NCBI GenBank assembly: GCA_014378805.1
Contig: JACMMY010000122.1
Location: 1-9,943 of the forward strand
From: Moraxellaceae bacterium
Lineage (GTDB): Bacteria; Pseudomonadota; Gammaproteobacteria; Pseudomonadales; Moraxellaceae
Direction: 5' to 3'
DNA length: 9,943 nucleotides
Part shown: one piece after another, positions 5,597 through 9,943 of the stretch
Layout of the letters: each line of letters opens with the position of its first letter
Numbering within the stretch: position 1 is the first letter of the stretch
Notes under the pieces: model-generated
Seen by the model: only the letters and a program-made list of their open reading frames with translations
Databases searched by the model: none
What the model was told of the DNA's origin: nothing
Translations under genes and position numbers: made by a program

Positions 5597-6385
5597 ATGA
5601 TTTTATTTTTCGGTGACGTCCACGGTAGCTTCAAGCACGTGCTTCCTGTTGTTCAAAAATACAAACCTGCGGCAATTATTCTACTAGGCGACATGGAGGC
5701 ACCGGAATCCTTAGAAAAGCTGCTAACCGATGTAATGAAATTAACGGAAGTCTATTGGATTCCAGGCAACCACGACACGGGCAGCAAAGCGGTATATGAC
5801 AATCTTTTTGATTCAGCTTTGGCTGACAGGAATTTACATGGTCGCGTTGTCGAGATTGATGGCTTTAAGGTAGCCGGATTAGGAGGCATTTTCCGCGGTG
5901 AAGTATGGTTTCCAAAACATGATACTGATGTTGAGCCTGTCTTCCAAAACTACACTGACTGTGTAAACAAGTTAATGGATACCGATAGGTGGCAGGAATA
6001 CAGACGTATGGAGAAAGCCGGCAATAAGCCTGATGGTTTACCTTCACCCCGCCTGATTGGGAAAGCACTCACGCATAAAAGCAGTATTTTTTATGATGAC
6101 TATATTAATTTATATGGTCAACAAGCAGATATTTTAGTGAGCCACGAGGCTCCGAGTTGTCATCCACACGGCTTTGTCGGCATTGATGCGTTGGCTCAGA
6201 GTATGAAAGTTGGCCGGACTTTTCATGGTCACCATCATGACCGCTTGGATTACAGCTCACATAACGAGCGGTTAGGTTTTAGGGCTAATGGCGTAGGTTT
6301 TAGAGGGGTTACTGATTTAAATGGTCAAGTGATAGAACAGGGTAAATACGACAATGAAAGAATGTATCGGAATGAAAAAGTATGA
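5597..6385 (+). CDS. calcineurin-like metallophosphoesterase 2
   Basis: A second metallophosphoesterase, 262 residues, cytoplasmic. Metal-binding motifs: D7 and H9 (FGDVHGS), G31-D32 (LLGDME), N58-H59 (GNHD), the His of VSHEAP and GHHH near the C-terminus. Between the third and fourth motifs it has a long insert of about 100 residues (around RGEVWFPKHDTD to SIFYDDYINLYG) that differs from metallophosphoesterase 1, so the two are not recent duplicates and probably use different substrates. An in-frame ATG at 5555 exists, but 5597 has a GGGGGA ribosome site ending 9 nt before it, follows the previous stop by 2 nt and starts directly with the catalytic strand. Its stop overlaps the next start (ATGA), showing tight coupling to the HAD gene. 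Confidence 0.9.
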   Translation: MILFFGDVHGSFKHVLPVVQKYKPAAIILLGDMEAPESLEKLLTDVMKLTEVYWIPGNHDTGSKAVYDNLFDSALADRNLHGRVVEIDGFKVAGLGGIFRGEVWFPKHDTDVEPVFQNYTDCVNKLMDTDRWQEYRRMEKAGNKPDGLPSPRLIGKALTHKSSIFYDDYINLYGQQADILVSHEAPSCHPHGFVGIDALAQSMKVGRTFHGHHHDRLDYSSHNERLGFRANGVGFRGVTDLNGQVIEQGKYDNERMYRNEKV

Positions 6386-6810
6386 TTCTTTTTTTAGATT
6401 TTGATGGTGTACTTCACCCAATTTATAACCGTCGAACAAGCACGGATTTCTCTAACTTGCCTCGTTTAGAGGATTGGTTGCGCTTTAATAAAAATATAGA
6501 AATTGTCATCAGTTCAAGCTGGCGCGAGGTAATGGATATTGATGTATTAAAACATATTTTTGCCAAAGATTTGCGTGATCGAGTAATTGGTAAATGTCCA
6601 ATCTTGCCAGCTAAAACTGAGCCCCTTTTTTGGCGACATGCTGAAATCGTGGCATGGATAACTCAAGAGAATTACACAGGAAAGTGGATTGCGTTAGATG
6701 ATATGGAAAACGCTTTTCCTGCCGACTGCTCACAGTTAGTGCTGTGTGATCAAGAAATAGGTATTGATGATGAAGTGATAAATGAGCTTACCAGAAGGAT
6801 TAAATCATGA
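6382..6810 (+). CDS. small HAD phosphatase, SAK (RNA-repair associated) type, copy 1
   Basis: HAD-superfamily hydrolase of 142 residues without a large cap domain. Motif I is LDFDGVLHP with nucleophile D6 and acid/base D8, motif II is S44-S46 in VISSSWRE, and motif IV is D106-D107 in WIALDD. The combination LDFDGVLHP, SSSWR and ALDD is that of the HAD domain described in Swiss Army Knife RNA-repair proteins, where it is thought to remove phosphates from RNA ends. In those proteins it is often fused to other repair domains; here it stands alone. It overlaps both neighbours by ATGA (4 nt), so it is translationally coupled to metallophosphoesterase 2 and to the tyrosine phosphatase-like gene. 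RNA ends as substrate are inferred from family and context. Confidence 0.85.
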   Translation: MILFLDFDGVLHPIYNRRTSTDFSNLPRLEDWLRFNKNIEIVISSSWREVMDIDVLKHIFAKDLRDRVIGKCPILPAKTEPLFWRHAEIVAWITQENYTGKWIALDDMENAFPADCSQLVLCDQEIGIDDEVINELTRRIKS

Positions 6811-7241
6811 TCTCAAAAATAATTTGTGTAAGCCGTACTGCTGCAGAAAATACAATTGGCTGGGACAATTGGGCAGTGATCAGTATTAACGAACCAGGCA
6901 ACTCTAATGGAGAAGTTAAACTACAACGAGGCTGGTATGCCATTAGTCGTGTGAACTTTCATGATACAGATCTAAGTCAACTTTCTGATGAATCTCATAT
7001 CTTATTGGACAACATGCATGCTCTTGAAATAGTTGACTTTGCTCATGCAGTTGCACCGCATGTTGAAGGCATCATGGTGCACTGTAAGGCTGGCATTAGC
7101 CGCTCTCCTGCTGTAGCAAAGTGGATTGCAGAAACCTTTATCGTCCCGTTTAACCACAATTATGGGAGCTATAATAAATTTGTCTATAATCAGTTAGTGG
7201 CAGCCGCAAAAGTAAGATCACGGAGACCGAACAATGGATGA
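6807..7241 (+). CDS. tyrosine/dual-specificity-type phosphatase
   Basis: A 144-residue cysteine phosphatase. The P-loop HCKAGISRS carries the nucleophile C93 and R99 (HCx5RS). A likely general acid is D53 or D55 in NFHDTD, about 40 residues upstream, as in dual-specificity phosphatases. It resembles the small bacterial predicted tyrosine phosphatases of the COG5350 type. The start overlaps the HAD stop by 4 nt and has AGAAGGA 7 nt upstream. Protein phosphotyrosine is the default substrate for the fold. Some enzymes with the same HCx5R loop (mRNA-capping triphosphatases, baculovirus BVP, human PIR1) instead remove 5' phosphates from RNA, and a nucleic-acid substrate would fit this operon better (inference). 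Confidence 0.85.
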   Translation: MISKIICVSRTAAENTIGWDNWAVISINEPGNSNGEVKLQRGWYAISRVNFHDTDLSQLSDESHILLDNMHALEIVDFAHAVAPHVEGIMVHCKAGISRSPAVAKWIAETFIVPFNHNYGSYNKFVYNQLVAAAKVRSRRPNNG

Positions 7242-7680
7242 CCCTGAATATGCTATTAAAACAGTGGATGCATTGGTGCCAAAGTCATTGGATGACATTA
7301 TCCGAAAGAATCGGGATAAGGCGGCACTTAGGCTAACCACACCTGAAGAAATGATGGAACTCCGCCAAAAAATCTTCTTCAGTGAACCTAAAGCCATCAT
7401 GGATGAGTGGAGTCTGATCTCAATGATTCGTTTAACTGACGGCTTCGTACAAGTGTATCTGCTTGGGAATATTCGAGGTAAAACTATCCACCGCCTTACA
7501 AGTACGGTGCAGCAAATAGATCTGGATAAGCAGTTACTGATCACACAGAGTGGATCATTGTATCAACTTGGTAAGCCACTAGATGGTGAACATGGTATGC
7601 ATCAATTAATGGCGATTTGTGCAATTTTCCATACCTGGGGATTCGGTAATTTCTTAGGTGTACCACAATTCTTTTATTGA
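7234..7680 (+). CDS. unrecognised 148-residue protein
   Basis: No family recognised. The N-terminal half is charged and probably helical (SLDDIIRKNRDKAALR, TPEEMMELRQKIFF). The C-terminal half looks like beta strands (FVQVYLLGNIRG, LTSTVQQIDLDKQLLITQSG, SLYQLG) followed by a His- and Gly-containing tail (GEHGMHQ, FHTWGFGNFLG). No membrane helix or cysteine pattern is evident apart from one Cys near the end. It overlaps the phosphatase gene by 8 nt, has GGAG 10 nt before its start, and is followed 7 nt later by the second HAD gene, so it belongs to the operon. It could be a structural or regulatory partner of the phosphatases. Confidence 0.7.
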   Translation: MDDPEYAIKTVDALVPKSLDDIIRKNRDKAALRLTTPEEMMELRQKIFFSEPKAIMDEWSLISMIRLTDGFVQVYLLGNIRGKTIHRLTSTVQQIDLDKQLLITQSGSLYQLGKPLDGEHGMHQLMAICAIFHTWGFGNFLGVPQFFY

Positions 7681-7687
7681 ATTAAGC

Positions 7688-8188
7688 ATGATTGTATTTT
7701 TAGATTTCGATGGTGTGCTACACCCTGACGCGGTATTTGCAGCAAGAAATAAACCGCTTGAGCTTCGTGCCCCTGGCGAGCTGTTTATGCATGCCCCAGT
7801 TTTGGAACAGGCGCTTGCCTTTTATCCTGAAGCCAAGATTATCCTATCAACTTCGTGGGTTCGGATTCTGAGCTTTGAGCGCACATTAAAGAAAATGCCT
7901 GCTAAATTACAGGCTCGCGTTATCGGTGCTACTTGGCATAAGCATATGGTACAAGGTGGACAGGATCCGTTCAGTTGGATGACCCGTTTTCAGCAAATTG
8001 ATAGCCATGTAAAACGTAATGGCATCAAGAATTGGGTAGCCTTAGACGATCTGCATTCTGCTTATGAAGTAGCTGAATGGCCTGATAACCAGCGCCATCG
8101 TTTAGTGTTGACAGAACAATCTAAAGGTCTTGGGTGTGAAGAGGCGCAGGCTGACTTAAATACAAAATTATTGGAAATTCAATATTAA
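7688..8188 (+). CDS. small HAD phosphatase, SAK type, copy 2
   Basis: A second HAD hydrolase, 166 residues, of the same type as the one at 6382. It has D6 and D8 in FLDFDGVLHP, S54-S56 in ILSTSW and D120-D121 in WVALDD. Outside these motifs the two differ widely, and this copy has longer segments between motifs I and II and between II and IV, so it is an old paralogue or a separate acquisition. ATG 7688 is preferred over the in-frame ATG at 7658 because the earlier one lies inside the previous gene and would add ten residues before the catalytic strand. No good ribosome site is visible, so translation may depend on coupling. Phosphate removal from RNA ends or nucleotides is the inferred role. 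Confidence 0.85.
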   Translation: MIVFLDFDGVLHPDAVFAARNKPLELRAPGELFMHAPVLEQALAFYPEAKIILSTSWVRILSFERTLKKMPAKLQARVIGATWHKHMVQGGQDPFSWMTRFQQIDSHVKRNGIKNWVALDDLHSAYEVAEWPDNQRHRLVLTEQSKGLGCEEAQADLNTKLLEIQY

Positions 8189-8680
8189 ATGATAATTTAC
8201 GTAGACACAGAATTCACCAATTTAATTATTAGCATGAATTCAGAATCCAAACTAATTTCTGCTGGGTTCAAAGCTGAGAACGATCAGGAGTTTTATTTTG
8301 AGCTAACAGACAACTACCAGAAATCGGATTGTAGCTATTTCGTTCTGGAGAATGTGTTGCCACATCTCAAAAGTGATAAGTACTGCTTACAATCAGCCCA
8401 AGCTGCTTTTAAATTGAAATCCTGGATAGAAGCCTTCGGTGAGCCTGTTCAACTCGCTTGTGACGCGCCTACTTACGATGGACCACTTATTGTTTTGTTG
8501 ATGGACCAACATAAATGTTGGCCAGAGAATCTTGATCGCAAGATACTTGATGTGGGTAATTACCTTATATCAGAGCGCATAGAACGATATTTTGAAGTCA
8601 ATGATTTTGCGATTCGACATCATGCTTTATGGGATGCCAGAGCGTTGGCAGCTGCAGCTAAAGGGTCAATAAATGATTAA
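8189..8680 (+). CDS. Rv2179c-like DEDDh 3'-5' exoribonuclease, paralogue A
   Basis: Small exonuclease of 163 residues. Candidate catalytic residues are D6 and E8 (YVDTEFT), D92 or D97 (CDAPTYDG), H144 and D149 (RHHALWDA). The VDTEFT start and the WDA end resemble the Rv2179c branch of DEDDh 3'-5' exoribonucleases, small single-domain enzymes found in actinobacteria, proteobacteria and phages. It begins directly after the stop of the HAD gene (0 nt) without a well-spaced ribosome site, so re-initiation is likely. It is followed by a paralogue with 8 nt of overlap. Activity and RNA preference are inferred from the family. Confidence 0.8.
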   Translation: MIIYVDTEFTNLIISMNSESKLISAGFKAENDQEFYFELTDNYQKSDCSYFVLENVLPHLKSDKYCLQSAQAAFKLKSWIEAFGEPVQLACDAPTYDGPLIVLLMDQHKCWPENLDRKILDVGNYLISERIERYFEVNDFAIRHHALWDARALAAAAKGSIND

Positions 8681-9233
8681 TATTTTCTTCGACTGCGAAT
8701 TTACGAAGCTGCAACAGCCGCTTGATCCAGAGCCGAACGAGATGATCAGTATTGGTTGCATCAGTGCGGACGGCAAACAGTTCTATGCTGAGAATGCTAC
8801 TGCACTTGCAAGATCTGAATATTTCTCTGAGTTTGTGGTCGAGACAGTAATCCCATTGCTGCAGGGTGGCGAACACCAAATGCGTTATGCTGATATCGCC
8901 AAGAATCTTAGGATCTGGATCGAAAGCCTTGATGACACCCTCCAAGTCGGGGAGGACGGTACTGGACAGAAAAATGTAATGATGTGGTCCGATGCACCTT
9001 ATTTCGATTGGCAGCATGTGGAGCATATGTTCGATAACTATGGTTGGCCATCAAATCTGGTCAGAAAACCAGTTGCATTGTCGTTTCCGAGTTCCATTCA
9101 GCAAACACGCTTTTTTGCCGCAGTGGAAGATGCGTTCAAAACATTCCAGCCTCCGTTAAGACGTCACCATGCATTGGACGATGCCATTGCAAATAAATAT
9201 GGCTTTGAACGGGCTACTGCAAGAAGATATTGA
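8673..9233 (+). CDS. Rv2179c-like DEDDh 3'-5' exoribonuclease, paralogue B
   Basis: Last gene of the operon, 186 residues, homologous in layout to the gene before it: D7 and E9 (FFDCEFT), the EMISIGCISADG strand, FVVETVIPLL against FVLENVLPHL in paralogue A, D107 or D112 (WSDAPYFDW), H165 and D170 (RHHALDDA). It has an extra loop of about a dozen residues before the third acidic motif (around VGEDGTGQKN) and a longer, basic C-terminus (FERATARRY). AAGGG lies 7 nt before the start, the best ribosome site among the last genes. The pair could form a heterodimer, as DEDDh exonucleases commonly dimerise (inference). The stop codon lies in the first arm of a strong hairpin. Confidence 0.85.
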   Translation: MINIFFDCEFTKLQQPLDPEPNEMISIGCISADGKQFYAENATALARSEYFSEFVVETVIPLLQGGEHQMRYADIAKNLRIWIESLDDTLQVGEDGTGQKNVMMWSDAPYFDWQHVEHMFDNYGWPSNLVRKPVALSFPSSIQQTRFFAAVEDAFKTFQPPLRRHHALDDAIANKYGFERATARRY

Positions 9234-9274
9234 CGCGTGCACCACGCGTGGATGACGCGTGGGTGACGCGTCAA
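9230..9274 (+). repeat. 45-nt hairpin built of four ACGCGT units at 11-bp period
   Basis: ACGCGT occurs at 9233, 9244, 9255 and 9266, exactly 11 bp apart, with roughly GGNTG between the later units. The same bases form one long hairpin. TTGACGCGT (9230-9238) pairs with ACGCGTCAA (9266-9274), CACC (9240-9243) with GGTG (9262-9265) and ACGCGT (9244-9249) with ACGCGT (9255-9260). That makes 19 base pairs with single-G bulges at 9239 and 9261 and the loop GGATG. The operon's last stop codon (9231-9233) is inside the first arm. No U-tract follows, so it is more likely an RNA 3'-end barrier, a Rho-dependent end or a protein-binding array than a classical terminator. Confidence 0.75.
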
Positions 9275-9744
9275 ATATCCATAAATAACCATTAATGATA
9301 ACAATATTAACTTGTCATTTTTGGTCATAAAATATCTTGTTTTTATTTTCTTCGACCCCAACGAGCTAATTTCGAAAATAAAAAAATAAATCCTAATACA
9401 TTCAATTGGTTAAACAATATAAACAAACATTTTGACACTTACACTCAACTTCTAACGGATGGTCAATAGTTACAAGTGCTTGAAGGTGAAATCAAGTGGC
9501 GTTTTTGTTACATTTTTTGTGATTTTTTGGGGAGTGTTTGACTAGTTTTTTAATGTATGTTTGAGGTGTTTCTATTCTGCAAATGATTAAGTATTTTCAT
9601 TTCCTGTTAGCTGACAGTCGCGAACTGACACAGTCTCGGCCGTGAGCGGACATTGTCACGTTAATAATGTAACTAATTGAGAAATAGGGAAATTAATCGG
9701 ATTTTCAAGTAAAATTTTATGATTAGTAAACTTAAAGCGCTTGC
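9275..9744. other. gene-free AT-rich intergenic stretch
   Basis: I see no convincing gene here on either strand. It contains an AT-rich 10-bp inverted repeat, TTTTATTTTC (9341-9350) with GAAAATAAAA (9374-9383), long T-runs around 9500-9550, and a locally GC-richer patch at 9611-9660. That patch holds the near-repeat CTGACAGTC (9611-9619) and CTGACACAGTC (9625-9635), and CGTGA...TCACG arms. No tRNA, integrase attachment repeat or clear promoter could be identified. It probably separates the operon from an unrelated leftward gene at the right edge. Confidence 0.5.
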
Positions 9745-9943
9745 TTAGTCACGTTCAGCTATTTCAGTTGAAGTTGTTTTTTTGCCATACCCTCCCAAAA
9801 ATCCAAGTACAGCTCCTCCAAAAGTGCTCCAAGTTCCCCATGTAACAATAGTTCCTGGTTCGCCAAAAATATAAGCTATCATTACTGCCATCATTCCAAA
9901 ACTAAAAGCTCCTTTAATCATATCCAGAATTGCGCATACGAAT
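9745..9943 (-). CDS. partial small membrane protein, holin-like (3' end only)
   Basis: An open frame enters from the right edge on the minus strand and ends with TAA at 9745-9747, giving at least 65 C-terminal residues. It contains two likely membrane segments, around SFGMMAVMIAYIFG and TFGGAVLGFLGGYG, joined by a short loop (EPGTIVTWGTW) and followed by a polar tail (KKTTSTEIAERD). This hairpin-plus-charged-tail pattern resembles phage holins of the three-transmembrane type, but other small membrane proteins look similar. An internal ATG at 9918-9920 could be a start, yet it lacks a spaced ribosome site, so the gene probably continues past the window. If it is a holin, prophage sequence lies to the right. 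Confidence 0.5.
   Translation of the reverse strand, partial: FVCAILDMIKGAFSFGMMAVMIAYIFGEPGTIVTWGTWSTFGGAVLGFLGGYGKKTTSTEIAERD

Noticed and set aside
3512..9233. Calling the operon a standard RNA-repair cassette
   Set aside because: No RNA ligase, polynucleotide kinase, RtcB or nucleotidyltransferase motif is present in the window, so only end-trimming and dephosphorylation can be supported.
9233..9271. ACGCGT array considered as CRISPR or plasmid iterons
   Set aside because: The 11-bp period is far too short for CRISPR, and no cas or replication initiator gene is present; only the structure is reported.
7218..9361. Leftward open frames opposite the 148-residue, exonuclease and operon-end regions
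   Set aside because: They are antisense to genes with intact catalytic motifs and lack ribosome sites or recognisable content.
9351..9374. TTCGACCCC stretch considered as a tRNA fragment or attachment site
   Set aside because: No cloverleaf arms can be drawn around it, and no matching repeat is visible near the integrase.

Overview
The window looks like part of a genomic island in an AT-rich gammaproteobacterium; Shewanella or Vibrio relatives would fit. That guess rests on the P4-type integrase, the base composition judged by eye and the style of the accessory genes. No core chromosomal gene or tRNA is visible to fix the taxon.

Layout. (1) Positions 3-1190, + strand: a complete P4-family tyrosine integrase with all catalytic residues. 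(2) Positions 1356-3123, - strand: a three-gene leftward module. It holds a small ribbon-helix-helix-like protein, an unrecognised acidic protein and a second, divergent tyrosine recombinase. Two regulatory spots in this module share TGACAATC half-sites, one of them wrapped around a promoter. (3) Positions 3124-3511: a control region with a strong rightward promoter (TTGAGA-17-TATAAT), a leader of about 150 nt with competing hairpins, and an intrinsic terminator that ends 14 nt before the first start codon. (4) Positions 3512-9233, + strand: eleven tightly packed genes with gaps from -8 to +16 nt, almost certainly one operon. Eight are predicted phosphoester hydrolases: two calcineurin-like metallophosphoesterases, three DEDDh 3'-5' exonucleases (one ERI-1/KapD-like, two tandem Rv2179c-like paralogues), two small HAD phosphatases of the type called SAK (Swiss Army Knife RNA repair), and one HCx5R tyrosine/dual-specificity-type phosphatase. 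The other three are unknown, one with a CxxC...CxxC zinc-binding tail. (5) Positions 9230-9274: a near-perfect hairpin made of four ACGCGT units at exactly 11-bp spacing, which includes the last stop codon. (6) Positions 9275-9744: no gene seen. (7) Position 9745 to the right edge, - strand: the 3' end of a small membrane protein resembling phage holins.

Working interpretation (inference): the operon encodes a set of minimal single-domain enzymes that trim and dephosphorylate nucleic-acid ends or nucleotides, carried as island cargo next to integrases. HAD-SAK, calcineurin-like and exoribonuclease domains are all known from bacterial and phage RNA-repair or conflict loci. This set has no ligase, polynucleotide kinase or nucleotidyltransferase in the window, so it does not match a standard RNA-repair cassette. 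It could be an undescribed RNA-processing or anti-phage system, or a phage-derived block of nucleotide-metabolism genes. The leader with alternative terminator folding suggests that expression is conditional.
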